From positions 1 through 64,000 of the forward strand of contig NZ_OU912926.1 of NCBI RefSeq assembly GCF_918378365.1: DNA of 64,000 nucleotides, written 5' to 3'. A program made the position numbers and the translations under genes. Shown here one piece after another: positions 37,770 to 47,677 of the stretch. Origin of the DNA: Candidatus Nitrotoga arctica. Its GTDB lineage: Bacteria > Pseudomonadota > Gammaproteobacteria > Burkholderiales > Gallionellaceae. Position 1 is the first letter of the stretch. Each line of letters starts with the position of its first letter. The notes under the pieces were generated by a model. The model did no database searches and had not been told where the DNA came from. It saw nothing but the letters and a program-made list of their open reading frames with translations.

Positions 37770-39926
37770 ATGACTGATAGTCCCGATTCACTGAATCAGG
37801 CCGAGGCGCTGCAGCAGCCTGCCGCCCTGGCGGGACAAGCCGGTAATTTGGAGCGGGCACTGGCCTATCTTGATCAAGCCATCGCTCTCAGTCCGCAAGA
37901 GTCGCGCAATTATTTTCTGCGCGGACTCACGCTGGAAGATATGCATCGACCAGATGAAGCTATCGCTAGCCTGAAAAATGCAATTCGCGTGAAGCCGGAT
38001 TATGCCGAGGCCTACAACAATATCGGCATTATCCTGCATGACCAAAAACGCTTCGAGCAAGCCGCTGCAAAATTCCGCGATGCAATTCATTACAAGCCGG
38101 ATTATCCCGAGGCTCTTAACAACCTGGGTACCTCGCTTCGTGCGCTGGGTGACTTCATTGGCGCCCAGCAGCAGTTTGCGCAAGCAGCGCTGCTGAAACC
38201 GGATTATGCGCTGGCCCATTACAACCTGGGTATCACTCACCTGGATATAGGACAACTCAATCCGGCGGAAACCAGTTTCAGCCATGCGCTTCGCTTGAAA
38301 CCGGATCACGTTCAGGCTTACAACTATCTCGGTTCTGTTCAGCACCAATTGGGCAAGCTCGATGAAGCGGAAGCCAGTTTCACCCATGCCGCGCAAATGA
38401 AGCCGGGCAAGAATGGCGAAGAACTCAACAAACTTGCCCGCGTGTTTTGGGAGCAAGGTCGTATCGAACAAACGCTTGCTGCCTATGGACAAGCGCAAAC
38501 GCTGATTCCGCATGAACTGAAATCGGCACTTGGCGCCTTGCTGTCGTTGCCCGCCGTATATCGCAATCAGATTGATCTATTGGAAGCACGTCAGCGGTTC
38601 GCTAATGGCCTGAAAATCCTGCACGCAAATATCCCGAATTTTATTTCTCACAACCAGCCCCAGAAACTATTAGACGAACTGCGCTGGAGTAATTTTTACT
38701 TGGCCTACCAAGGTCTGGACGATAAGAGTTTGCAAATAGACTATGCGCATTTCGTGGCTGCCATGCTGGAGAAAATCGCGCCGCAATTCATGCAGCCGCG
38801 CGTGAAAAAAGATGCAGCGGGACGCCGCTTGCGTATCGGTTATCTGTCCAGCTTTTTCAGAAATTGCACTGTCGGGATGTATTTCCGCAGCTGGATCACG
38901 AGACTCGATCGCGAGCAATTTGAAATTTTTGTCTATCATACCCGTCCGGAAAAAGATCCTGTTACCCAGGAAATTGTCGACGCTTGTGACCATTTCCGCC
39001 ATCTTGTCGCGGGCCCTGTTTCGCCTGGTAGCATCGCCTCTACTGTGCTGACGGATGACCTGGATATCCTGGTTTATCCTGAGCTTGGCATGGATAACAC
39101 CAGTTTCCTGCTGGCTGCCATGCGACTGGCGCCAGTGCAATGTGCGGGCTGGGGACACCCAGTGACGAGCGGCCACGCAAATATCGACTACTATTTTTCC
39201 AGCGCCGCAATGGAGCCCGATAACGCCGAGCTTCATTATTCAGAAAAATTGATATTGATCGAGGGTCTAGGCACTTATTACAGCAAACCCGTGCTACCCA
39301 CACCGGCGCGCCGCGCCGACTTTGCGTTACCAGAAGGCAAAACGCTGTATTTATGCCCGCAATCATTATTCAAAATCCACCCAGACAATGATGCCCTGCT
39401 GGCGAACATTCTTGAGCGCGACCCGGATGGCGTCATCGTGCTGTTTGCCGGTCGCCACCCTAACATCACCAACGCCTTTTTTTCACGGCTGGCGCAGACC
39501 CTGCGCGTGCGCGGGTTGGAGCCGCAAGGGCGCGGCATTATTCTGTCGTCAATGGCACACGATGATTATCTACGCGTCAATATGTTGTGTGATGTGATGC
39601 TCGATACCTTGCATTGGTCTGGCGGTAACACAACCCTGGATGCGCTCGCCTGCGGTTTACCCGTGGTAACTTTGCCGGGAGAGTTCATGCGCGGTCGGCA
39701 AAGCTATGGAATGCTGAAATGTATGGGGTTGGATGAACTTATAGCTAAAGACCAGGATGACTATCCAGAGATAGCCATTAAGATCGGCACAGACAGTGCA
39801 TGGCGCGAGCAAGTTGTACAACGTATCATTACAGGCAGCAATAAAATTTTTGAGATGGAAAAGTCATTACGTCAAATGGAATCGTTTTGTCATTCTGAAT
39901 TCAACGCGCAATATGGCGGCCAGTAG
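37770..39926 (+). CDS. TPR protein with GT41 O-GlcNAc-transferase-like domain
   Basis: 718 aa. About seven TPRs at residues 10-250 (YAEAYNNIGIILHDQKRFEQAAAKF and similar), catalytic GT41 part about 345-705 with RLRIGYLSSFFRNCTVGMYF, GHPVTSGHANIDYYFSS near 462, LCPQSLFKIHPDND near 530 and GGNTTLDALACGLPVVTLPGEFMRG near 618. Highly similar to the 31480-33660 product, so these two are a duplicated pair flanking the double enzyme. The short leader contains the MITE-derived sequence AGAGG, 12 bp before the ATG, which may serve as ribosome-binding site. Confidence 0.9.
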   Translation: MTDSPDSLNQAEALQQPAALAGQAGNLERALAYLDQAIALSPQESRNYFLRGLTLEDMHRPDEAIASLKNAIRVKPDYAEAYNNIGIILHDQKRFEQAAAKFRDAIHYKPDYPEALNNLGTSLRALGDFIGAQQQFAQAALLKPDYALAHYNLGITHLDIGQLNPAETSFSHALRLKPDHVQAYNYLGSVQHQLGKLDEAEASFTHAAQMKPGKNGEELNKLARVFWEQGRIEQTLAAYGQAQTLIPHELKSALGALLSLPAVYRNQIDLLEARQRFANGLKILHANIPNFISHNQPQKLLDELRWSNFYLAYQGLDDKSLQIDYAHFVAAMLEKIAPQFMQPRVKKDAAGRRLRIGYLSSFFRNCTVGMYFRSWITRLDREQFEIFVYHTRPEKDPVTQEIVDACDHFRHLVAGPVSPGSIASTVLTDDLDILVYPELGMDNTSFLLAAMRLAPVQCAGWGHPVTSGHANIDYYFSSAAMEPDNAELHYSEKLILIEGLGTYYSKPVLPTPARRADFALPEGKTLYLCPQSLFKIHPDNDALLANILERDPDGVIVLFAGRHPNITNAFFSRLAQTLRVRGLEPQGRGIILSSMAHDDYLRVNMLCDVMLDTLHWSGGNTTLDALACGLPVVTLPGEFMRGRQSYGMLKCMGLDELIAKDQDDYPEIAIKIGTDSAWREQVVQRIITGSNKIFEMEKSLRQMESFCHSEFNAQYGGQ

Positions 39927-39954
39927 ATCGTTCCGTTAAAAAATTCCAAATAAT

Positions 39955-40026
39955 CCGTTCGGACTGAGCTTGTCGAAGGCCGGTGTTGGCGCGGGACTAG
40001 CGGTTCGACAAGCTCACCGCGAACGG
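39955..40026. repeat. Palindromic intergenic repeat
   Basis: Inverted repeat with arms CCGTTCGGACTGAGCTTGTCGAA (39955-39977) and its near complement TTCGACAAGCTCACCGCGAACGG (40004-40026). The GCTTGTCGAA core is a familiar dispersed repeat of proteobacteria. It may also act as a terminator-like structure after the third GT41 gene. Confidence 0.8.
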
Positions 40027-40087
40027 AAATGGTTTTGCTGGAACCCACCATTATTAGCCCTATCTCGATTGAAACGGAGCCAAATAC

Positions 40088-40852
40088 ATGCTTTCAATTA
40101 TCATTTGCAGCATCAATCCGGAAAAGTTCGCGTTCATCTCTAAAAACTACATCGAGCTCCTGGGGAATGCGCCGTTTGAGATAATCGGCATCTACGACGC
40201 GCAGTCACTCTGTGAAGGCTATAACCGTGGCATCAATCAAAGCCGAGGCGACATCCTGATTTTTTGCCATGATGACATCGAGATAATCTCAACCGATTTT
40301 TACCCTCTTTTATGCCAATATCTTCAAGTCTATGACGTGGTCGGCTGCGCCGGCACAAATCACTTAGTCGCCAGCAACTGGGGGTTCGCGGGAGATCCCT
40401 ACATGCACGGCACGGTGATTTACCCGGCGACCGCTGATGTATGGCCTGGCAATCACTTCGACTTGGCGGTGTGGGGCGGAGTCAGTTCGGTGGTCGTTGA
40501 AGGGATTCAAGCTTTAGATGGGTTTTTCATTGCCGTGAATAGACGGGTGGTGAATGAAGTACGCTTTGATGAACAAAATTTCGATGGCTTCCATATCTAT
40601 GATACCGATTTTACCTTCGCAGCCTATTTAGCCGGATTCAAATTGGCAGTATGCAAGGATATTTTAATAGCCCATCAATCGCGCGGAAATTATTGTGAGA
40701 AGTACGCTGCATTTAGTGCAAAGTTTATGGAGAAGTATCAAGGCCGCCTGCCCGTTCAAGAATGCAATAACCGCCAAGTGGCATTAGCGAAGAACCTTGA
40801 CCGTGCACAAATACTACGTATCCGTGACAGTTTTCGGGTCGCTCGAAGTTGA
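40088..40852 (+). CDS. StrF-type family 2 glycosyltransferase
   Basis: 254 aa. N-terminal MLSIIICSINPEKF and the acidic pair in ILIFCHDDIEII (about residue 60) are GT-A features; VGCAGTNHLVASNWGF and HIYDTDFTFAAYLAGFKLAVC match the StrF-like glycosyltransferase group. No membrane segment. It follows the GT41 genes on the same strand and likely extends or caps a sugar chain made by them. Confidence 0.82.
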   Translation: MLSIIICSINPEKFAFISKNYIELLGNAPFEIIGIYDAQSLCEGYNRGINQSRGDILIFCHDDIEIISTDFYPLLCQYLQVYDVVGCAGTNHLVASNWGFAGDPYMHGTVIYPATADVWPGNHFDLAVWGGVSSVVVEGIQALDGFFIAVNRRVVNEVRFDEQNFDGFHIYDTDFTFAAYLAGFKLAVCKDILIAHQSRGNYCEKYAAFSAKFMEKYQGRLPVQECNNRQVALAKNLDRAQILRIRDSFRVARS

Positions 40853-40985
40853 ATTAAATAACCTATATAAGGGTAGCGTTCCTTTATTTTATTGCTTGGA
40901 AATTCACGAGCTTTTCAATTTACTTTGCAAAACTTGGCGCGCTCAATAACCAATCGCGAGACCTTAGAAAAGTTAAGGTGTTGGG

Positions 40986-41303
40986 ATGGAGAACTCAGGA
41001 AAGCATTACCAGCACTTGAATGCTGAAGAGCGCGCGATGATCATGCTGATGAAACGAGAAGGAAGTGAACTTAGGGAAATTGGACGATTCTGGAAACGCT
41101 CTTCGAGCACTCTTCCAAAAGAGATTGCACAGAATTGGGGAGGTGAATCTGACTACGTTGCCTCCTTGGCTGGTGAACAGGCACACCGTCTGCGAATCAA
41201 GTCCCGTAAGCCATTGAAGCTCGGAGAGGCAATCCGTTGTTTGAAGGGGTGAAGGAACATCTCAAAGAGGAAATGGCCACCATTTAGAGATTGCCCATCT
41301 ATT
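40986..41303 (+). pseudogene. IS30-family transposase N-terminal remnant
   Basis: Starts with YQHLNAEERAMIMLMKREGSELREIGRFWKRSSSTLPKEI, the helix-turn-helix typical of IS30 transposases. The frame stops at 41252; a shift would continue for 12 more codons before another stop. The catalytic domain is absent. No terminal repeats found. The following stretch to 41570 shows nothing. Confidence 0.75.
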
Positions 41304-41570
41304 AATCATGTCGGTTTTCTTTACAGTGCCTGCAAATTTTACGTCTTTAATTATCAACATATTTTAGTCCTTAACATTTATTCAATTGAAATCATACATA
41401 TGATCGCACAGAATAATTTGTGGCATATTTCATGCTTATATATGTAATGCTTTAATTTAGTGCTTCGATGTGGCATTTTGATCTTTTAAGCCCCAACGAG
41501 GTTATTTTAGATAGAGGGCAAATATATAGTGCCACTTATCTATAAATTATTAATTTTTAAGGAGGTTTAA

Positions 41571-42386
41571 ATGCGATCAATAAATTTGAAGTCAGCAGGG
41601 CCAGCAACAATGGTTCCTTTAGCAATCAATAGTAATTTCATTCGCTCAGTGAGCATTGTTGTAGGTCTGTTGATGACCACTATGGCTCATGCTGGATTTG
41701 TCGACTTCGTTATTCGTGGTACGCCGACGATAAATCACCCTGCTGTTGGTCAGACCGAATTTGTTTTGACAGTGGGTGGCCAGAAGGCCGCTTTAGGTTC
41801 GAATGATATTAACGGTCAAACGCTGGGAAGTTTGCAAAGTGTCGCTATCACGCGGCTAGATGATGTGACCCGGTTCGCGGCTGGTTCCGGCCCTCGAGTG
41901 GCGCCCTATCTGAACTTCTGGATTACTGATGGCGCGGGCAACTTTGCCATCGTGGCAAATGAGCCTTCTGACGCTAATATGCAGTTGCTATATAGCAATG
42001 GTTACGATTTGAGCTTTGCTGACCTTTCGGGCAAGGTGGCAAAGATTTTTGAAAACACCAACAAGAGTTGGTTGCCCAATGCGGGCGTCGGGCTCACCTT
42101 CGCGGATCTCGCAAGTTTTGTTATTCAGGCGCCTACGGTTGCCCAGCTAACTAGCGGCTGGGCTGGCCTTGGGGGTGGTGCACCGCGTGAATTGGTTACC
42201 AATCTGGCCTACGGTGTAAACTGGGTGTTCGGCGATACGCTATCAAATTATGTCTCCGGCGACCCAGGCTATTTGGTCACAAATGCTTCAGTTAGCGCGG
42301 TGAATGGCGTGCCTGAACCAACAACTCTCGCACTGTTAGGTTTGGGTCTGGCAGGTCTGGGAGTTTCTCGTCGTCGCAAAATCTGA
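41571..42386 (+). CDS. PEP-CTERM sorted exported protein
   Basis: 271 aa. N-terminal signal peptide up to about residue 43 (THAG-type cleavage, MAHAG). The C-terminus has VPEPTTLALLGLGLAGLG followed by SRRRK, the PEP-CTERM sorting signal recognised by exosortase. The middle is unrecognised. AAGGAGGT precedes the ATG, an unusually strong ribosome-binding site. It implies that this genome has an exosortase and exopolysaccharide system elsewhere. Confidence 0.9.
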   Translation: MRSINLKSAGPATMVPLAINSNFIRSVSIVVGLLMTTMAHAGFVDFVIRGTPTINHPAVGQTEFVLTVGGQKAALGSNDINGQTLGSLQSVAITRLDDVTRFAAGSGPRVAPYLNFWITDGAGNFAIVANEPSDANMQLLYSNGYDLSFADLSGKVAKIFENTNKSWLPNAGVGLTFADLASFVIQAPTVAQLTSGWAGLGGGAPRELVTNLAYGVNWVFGDTLSNYVSGDPGYLVTNASVSAVNGVPEPTTLALLGLGLAGLGVSRRRKI

Positions 42387-42466
42387 TTCAAAGGTTCGTA
42401 ATTAAACAGCACTTCCCCTAACATTTTAGACGTTTGGCGTAGTAGTTTCCTACCCCCTCTTAGTTT

Positions 42467-42508
42467 GGTTTCGAGGTAGGTGTAATTTAACCTACCTCGG
42501 AACCTTTT
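42467..42508 (+). terminator. Rho-independent terminator after PEP-CTERM gene
   Basis: Stem GGTTTCGAGGTAGG (42467-42480) with CCTACCTCGGAACC (42491-42504), one mismatch, loop of 10 bases, then TTTT. It is 80 bp after the stop. Confidence 0.8.
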
Positions 42509-42778
42509 CCGACTTTTTTGAGTCTGCAATCACCTCAACACCAAATTTCCAAAGTGGATTGTTATGGCTAAAGGTGAGTCCAGTACGCGCATGTCCCGAA
42601 GCCGTTGCACCATAGTCTGGCTCTCGACTACTATCCATGACCTAAAATCCATTTTAGAGTTCACTGTTAAATGGACGCCATAGGTATCTCAATTTTCATA
42701 ATCTAAATTTATTAGAAAGTTGACTGTGTTTATATCGTATACCTATGCAAAAGGCCATTTGATGGCAAGCTATCTAGT

Positions 42779-42967
42779 CTATGTACGCTTTAGTCGCCAT
42801 TTCTTGAGATCATTATTAAGATCGCCAAATTCCGCTTGTCTTTTACCCATATTTTTCTGAGTTTTACCTTGTACTTCCAATTTTTTATCTTCGGTAAATT
42901 TACCGGCCATTTCTTTGGCTTGACCTATGGCTTTATTGATACGACCCTTAACTTGATCCCTGTTCAT
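42779..42967 (-). CDS. CsbD-family stress protein
   Basis: 62 aa. Begins MNRDQVKGRINKAIGQAKEMAGK and contains KLEVQGKTQKNMGKRQAEFGD, the family pattern of short hydrophilic CsbD proteins induced in general stress. Ribosome-binding site GAGGAAAA is just upstream on the minus strand. Function in the cell is not known in detail. Confidence 0.9.
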   Translation of the reverse strand: MNRDQVKGRINKAIGQAKEMAGKFTEDKKLEVQGKTQKNMGKRQAEFGDLNNDLKKWRLKRT

Positions 42968-43451
42968 AATGTTTTCCTCAGAAATGAATTAAATATGATC
43001 CGAACTATGGCGACAACGACAGGGCTAGATATTGCCAAAAATTCTATATTCAGTCCGTGCACTACCTAACATACAGCGTACCTTTCGATGCTTTCTAAAA
43101 GCGGCGGTATAAGGTTATCTGTAAGTTGTCAGTGTTTGTGATTACTTGTATAGATGAATAAAGGAATGGTTCGTTTCTGGTTTTTTTGCATTTGCGATGC
43201 GGGTCATAGGAGATATTTTTTCAGGGTGTCAACATAGCGTCCAATTGATCCAAGGGTAAATGCATTATCTACAAACTGACAGTTTGGTAGCAGTCGTTGC
43301 TCAGATACGCTTGCCGCGCTGTATTTAGGAGTAGGGGTAGGTATTCGAAATTTACCCCAGATGGGGACGAGCCGATGATCGTTTGGGCAGAATGAATATT
43401 TTTGATGTTGGATCCGTAAGGTACCAGCCATCATTTTAAAAGGGCTTTGTT

Positions 43452-43483
43452 GAGGTAGGCTATCTTAAATAGAGCCTAACCTC
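43452..43483. repeat. Hairpin downstream of repeat protein gene
   Basis: GAGGTAGGCTAT pairs with ATAGAGCCTAACCTC with single-base bulges. It lies 20 bp beyond the stop of the minus-strand gene. No T-run follows on that strand, so a terminator role is uncertain. Confidence 0.45.
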
Positions 43484-43503
43484 CTGTTGTGCTTGATACA
43501 AAA

Positions 43504-43896
43504 TTAATGCCCAGAACCACCTGATCCACCGGAGCTAGAACCACTGGACCCGCCAGATGTACTGCCTCCACCTGATGTTCCACGTATCCCGGTATTTATG
43601 CCCGGTGTCTGTGTATCTATGTCAGGTATCCCAGCGCCAATGCCCGGTGTTCCAATGCCTATGTCAGGCACCCCGCTACCTATGCCCGGCCTCCCGGTGT
43701 CTATGTCAGGTGCCCCCGTACCTATGCCCGGTGTCCCGGTGTCAATGGATGTGTCAGATGTACTTTTATCAGATTCGTTAGATTTTTGCTTCATCGTACT
43801 TTTTTGTCCATCTTCCTCTGGGGCGTTGGCTTGAGCAAAAGTAAAACTCAATGCAAAACACGACGCAATTGCAATATTAATAATAGTTTTTTTCAT
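43504..43896 (-). CDS. Exported repeat protein, Gly/Ser-rich
   Basis: 130 aa. Signal peptide residues 1-24 (cleaved after FAQA). The centre (about 48-110) is four copies of a 14-residue unit, consensus [TR]PGIG[TS]G[AV]PDID[TI]G, and the tail is a Gly/Ser-rich run. No known domain. Strong site AGGAGC precedes the ATG. Likely a structural or surface protein; function unknown. Confidence 0.78.
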   Translation of the reverse strand: MKKTIINIAIASCFALSFTFAQANAPEEDGQKSTMKQKSNESDKSTSDTSIDTGTPGIGTGAPDIDTGRPGIGSGVPDIGIGTPGIGAGIPDIDTQTPGINTGIRGTSGGGSTSGGSSGSSSGGSGGSGH

Positions 43897-44400
43897 GGGT
43901 AGCTCCTGTAAGTTTTAAATTAAAACATTTATGAAATAGGTTGCAGGGGTATTTTCTGACTCAAATAGCGTTACCAAAATTTCTAATTACAAATTTATAA
44001 ATCATTTGAAAATATATGCTCTTTACTTAATGTCGGCAGCAGATACCTCAATCCATAAATAGAAAACTTTGAAAAACTATTTTCATCACTAGAAAGAAGG
44101 GAGAGCGTTTGCAGAGTAATTTAATGACCATACGGTGTCTGTACGGCTGCGTACAATCGGTAGGTTTATCTTGCCAGTGATTTTTTTCACATCTCGATGA
44201 TTTCGATCATTCTTAATTTTATGTAATCACCCCTGACAATACATAAATACATATATGTTCCATATCGCACAGACCAGATTCCAAATACTTTGTAATCTTG
44301 TTCCAGAGTTAGCCAATAAAAAGCCGGATAAAACTCGTTAAAGCGACAGAACCTTATATCAATTAAGCAATTTTCCGCAATTTTATAAATGGAGTTATAA

Positions 44401-44883
44401 ATGAATAAACCTTTTAATTACCTCGCTATTACATCGTGTTTCGTATTGAGCACTACTTTAGCTCACGCTAATCCTGATTCATCTCAAGGAAATATGCACG
44501 ATCAAATGTTCAAAACTATGGATTCCAATTCGGACGGAATGGTTACCAGGGACGAATTTAATAATTTTGGAGCAAAGAAATTCCAAGAATTGGATGCCAA
44601 TGGTGATGGTCAAATCACCGGTGAGGAAATAAACGCCGCACACAAGAAGATGGAGAGTAGCGAGGGTGTAAGGAATAAAATGAATGATAGCGGAAAGGAT
44701 CCCAAGGGTAAGGAGCGTTCCCAATGGGACAATGCTAATTCCAGGAACCAGTCGACGACGGGCGGTCGTTCCAATAATTCATGGACTCCTCAAGACTCAG
44801 GTGGTGATAGATCTGGCAATGATTCTTGGGATAAAAAGAGAGACGATGCTGGACACAAATCTAACGATAATGACAATAATTAA
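44401..44883 (+). CDS. Exported EF-hand calcium-binding protein
   Basis: 160 aa. Signal peptide to about residue 23 (LAHA). Two EF-hands: DSNSDGMVTRDEF (about 41-53) and DANGDGQITGEEI (about 65-77), both with complete calcium ligands. The C-terminal 70 residues are Asn/Ser/Asp-rich and probably disordered. Followed by a clear terminator. The 504 bp upstream are without a gene. Confidence 0.9.
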   Translation: MNKPFNYLAITSCFVLSTTLAHANPDSSQGNMHDQMFKTMDSNSDGMVTRDEFNNFGAKKFQELDANGDGQITGEEINAAHKKMESSEGVRNKMNDSGKDPKGKERSQWDNANSRNQSTTGGRSNNSWTPQDSGGDRSGNDSWDKKRDDAGHKSNDNDNN

Positions 44884-44947
44884 TAACTGTAATTCATTGT
44901 AGAGTCGTTATTACATTGCTGCTGTTAGCACTGTAATGTATCTCTCA

Positions 44948-44973
44948 AACCCGCTTCGGCGGGTTTTATTTTG
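44948..44973 (+). terminator. Rho-independent terminator after EF-hand gene
   Basis: AACCCGC-TTCG-GCGGGTT hairpin (44948-44965) with a UUCG-type tetraloop, followed by TTTATTTT. Typical strong terminator, 65 bp after the stop codon. Confidence 0.92.
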
Positions 44974-44994
44974 CATAAATATCGTTAGATATTC

Positions 44995-45808
44995 ATGCGG
45001 AAGCTGGATTTTGGTACGGTACGGAAGAATCGAAGCCTGCGCTTAAAATGGTTGGATGTGCATAATCTATTGGGTGTGATCACGATCGTATGGGTGCTTG
45101 TTGTAGGATCACCGGATCCATCAATACATAGAGCCAGGTCATTATTGGGATTTGGCAGCGAGACCAAATGGCCGATATGCTTGCCCCCTATAAAGGGCTG
45201 CCTGCTCCCTCAAATTTTGGATCGCTGGAGCAATCGCTGGTCACGGCACGCAAAGCAGTACCAGACATGCACGTCAGTTTCGTTGCATTTCCGGGAAGCT
45301 TGTTCTCAAGCCCCCATCATTACACTGTATTCATGAAGGGCAGCACCCCGTTAACTTCTCGCCTGCTTAAACCCGCTTTGATTGATGCCCAGACCAGCAA
45401 GCTGACCGATAGCAGAGATATGCCTTGGTACGTAAAGACGCTTTTGTTGTCTCAACCACTGCATTTCGGTGATTATGGCGGGCTACCCCTGAAGATCCTT
45501 TGAACCCTGCGGGATATCTTTACCATCGTGGTTTTGGGCAGCGGGCTGTACCTCTGGTGGAGCCGGCGTAAGACGGCGGATAAGCGTATCAGCCAGCTGG
45601 AACAACTGCATCTTGATTATGCCGTGGGTTTGAAGGATATCAAATGAGAACCTTATTGCAGATATGGGGATTCCCATCTGTTGATGGCCGTACTACTGAC
45701 ATTTGGCCTGCTTGCGGCTTTACTCGGTGTCGGTATATGGCATGGGGCATCATGGATATCCATGGCCATCCCTGTAATGATAGGGCTGCGCCATTGGCTA
45801 AAGAGATA
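44995..45808 (+). pseudogene. PepSY membrane protein remnant and small membrane gene
   Basis: Similarity to PepSY-TM iron-uptake-type proteins runs through several frames: RKNRSLRLKWLDVHNLLGVITIVWVLVVG (from 44995), then another frame at 45168-45503 (MLAPYKGLPAPSNFGSLEQSL, HFGDYGGLPLKIL), then LRDIFTIVVLGSGLYLWWSRRK ending at 45646. A coupled small membrane gene follows (ATGA overlap at 45643), itself shifted, with LLTFGLLAALLGVGIWHGASW up to 45808. The N-terminal part of the PepSY protein is missing. Several frameshifts mean none of it is functional. Confidence 0.8.
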
Positions 45809-46039
45809 GGCGCTAAGGGACTCAATTCAGATGCGAGATTGGCGTTCGTTATTTTATTTTTACTTTTCTCAGGTATTTGACGGCATATTGAGAGGCTCGG
45901 TTACCTTTGAGGCCAGGCTGTTGGGGGCTGGACAGTTAGGCAACTGGACTAGCTATGGGAGTAAAAAATGCAATGATTTCGTCGGATTTGCTATGTAAAA
46001 AATAGCGTATTCCTAATACAAATCAGGAGTAGCGAACGC

Positions 46040-46813
46040 TTACCCGAACCGCCCGGTAATGTAATCTTCCGTTTCCTTGCGCTTAGGATTAGTGAACACC
46101 GTTCTGGTATCGCCGAATTCGATCAGGTCACCCAGATACATATAGGCGGTGTAGTCTGATACGCGCGCTGCCTGCTGCATATTGTGGGTGACGATGATAA
46201 TGGTGAACTCTGCTTTCAGCTCATCGATCAGCTTTTCGATATGTGCGGTGGAAATCGGGTCGAGCGCAGAAGTCGGTTCGTCGAGTAACAAGATTTGCGG
46301 TTTGACCGCGATGGCGCGCGCGATACACAAGCGCTGTTGCTGACCACCGGAAAGTCCGGTGCCGCTCTGTTTCAGTTTATCTTTCGCCTCCGTCCATAGC
46401 GCTGCTTTCCTCAATGCCCATTCCACCCGTTCGTCCATATCGTGGCGGCTAAGGTTTTCATAGAGTTTCGCACCGAAAGCAATGTTGTCATAAATAGACA
46501 TGGGGAACGGAGTCGGTTTTTGGAATACCATACCGATCTTGGCCCGAAGTGTATTGAGATCCTGCTTTTTGTCGAGAATATTTTCCCCATCCAGCAGAAC
46601 TTCACCCGTCGCTTTTTGCTTCGGATAGAGTTGATACATGCGATTGAAGGTGCGCAGCATGGTGGATTTGCCGCAGCCTGAGGGACCGATAAAGGCGGTC
46701 ACCATTTTTTCCGGAATGGTCAGGTTGATATCCTTGAGGGCGCGCTCAGCCCCGTAGTAAAAATTCAGGTCGCGTACAACCAGCTTCGGACTAACCGTTC
46801 TTTCAACGCTCAT
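46040..46813 (-). CDS. pstB: Phosphate ABC transporter ATP-binding protein
   Basis: 257 aa, usual length. Walker [10 protein letters not shown] (about 41-49), signature LSGGQQQRL (about 150), Walker [13 protein letters not shown] (about 173), His-loop IIVTHNM (about 208). Energises high-affinity phosphate uptake with PstA and PstC. Last gene of the pstCAB operon; 12 bp after pstA. phoU, usually next, is instead at 56.5-57.2 kb. Confidence 0.97.
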   Translation of the reverse strand: MSVERTVSPKLVVRDLNFYYGAERALKDINLTIPEKMVTAFIGPSGCGKSTMLRTFNRMYQLYPKQKATGEVLLDGENILDKKQDLNTLRAKIGMVFQKPTPFPMSIYDNIAFGAKLYENLSRHDMDERVEWALRKAALWTEAKDKLKQSGTGLSGGQQQRLCIARAIAVKPQILLLDEPTSALDPISTAHIEKLIDELKAEFTIIIVTHNMQQAARVSDYTAYMYLGDLIEFGDTRTVFTNPKRKETEDYITGRFG

Positions 46814-46825
46814 CTGCCTGCATCC

Positions 46826-47677
46826 TTAATAAGTTGTGGATTTTTGGCGGAATAATACACGCGCCATTATATTGAGCGAGAGCACGCTGAAAGTGATAAG
46901 CAGCGCACCCGCCCAGGCGAGACTCTGCCAATCCTGGTAGGGGCTCATGGCAAATTGGAAAATCACGACCGGCAGGTTGGCCATGGGCTGATTCATATCG
47001 CTGCTCCAGAATTGATTATTCAGCGAAGTAAACAAGAGCGGTGCGGTTTCACCGCTAATGCGCGCCACGGCCAGCAGCACCCCGGTAATGATGCCAGCCC
47101 GTGCCGCGCGCAGCGTCACCAGGTTGATCACCTTCCATTGCGGTGCACCCAGCGCTGCCGCTGCTTCGCGCAAGGTATTCGGCACCAGGCGCAACATATT
47201 TTCGGTGGTGCGGATGACGATCGGGATGACTAAAATGGATAATGCCAGCGCACCGGCCCAACCGGAAAAGTGCCCAATCTTGATGACATACATTTCATAG
47301 ATGAACAGACCAATCACGATAGAGGGGGCAGAAAGCAGCACGTCGTTAATAAAGCGTGTGGTCGGTGCCAACCAGCCGCGCTGGCCGAATTCCGCTAGAT
47401 AGGTGCCCGCGAGTATGCCGATAGGCGTGCCAATCAGTGCGGCGAGAAAGGTCATCATCAGGCTGCCGGCAATGGCGTTGAGCAAGCCGCCCGCGCTATT
47501 GGGTGGGGGCGTCATCTGGGTAAGTACTGCGATAGACAGTTGAGGCAGACCGTTTGCCAGCAGCGTCCATAAAATCCAGCCCAGCCAGATCAGGCCGAAC
47601 AGCATGGCCAAGGCTGAAATTCCCAGACACAGGGCATTAATCAAACGGCGGCGTGTGTAGAGTGTCAGCATAATCAA
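46826..47677 (-). CDS. pstA: Phosphate ABC transporter permease PstA
   Basis: 283 aa with six hydrophobic segments. The permease coupling loop [26 protein letters not shown] is near residues 190-215. The start overlaps the pstC stop by 4 bases (ATGA), so translation is coupled. Confidence 0.96.
   Translation of the reverse strand: MIMLTLYTRRRLINALCLGISALAMLFGLIWLGWILWTLLANGLPQLSIAVLTQMTPPPNSAGGLLNAIAGSLMMTFLAALIGTPIGILAGTYLAEFGQRGWLAPTTRFINDVLLSAPSIVIGLFIYEMYVIKIGHFSGWAGALALSILVIPIVIRTTENMLRLVPNTLREAAAALGAPQWKVINLVTLRAARAGIITGVLLAVARISGETAPLLFTSLNNQFWSSDMNQPMANLPVVIFQFAMSPYQDWQSLAWAGALLITFSVLSLNIMARVLFRQKSTTY

Noticed and set aside
43204..43434. 76-codon minus-strand frame
   Set aside because: No ribosome-binding site, no similarity and no signal; kept out as probable chance frame.
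43601..43750. Regular repeats that could suggest a CRISPR array
   Set aside because: The 42-base periodicity is the codon repeat of the PGIG/PDID protein, with no unique spacers.
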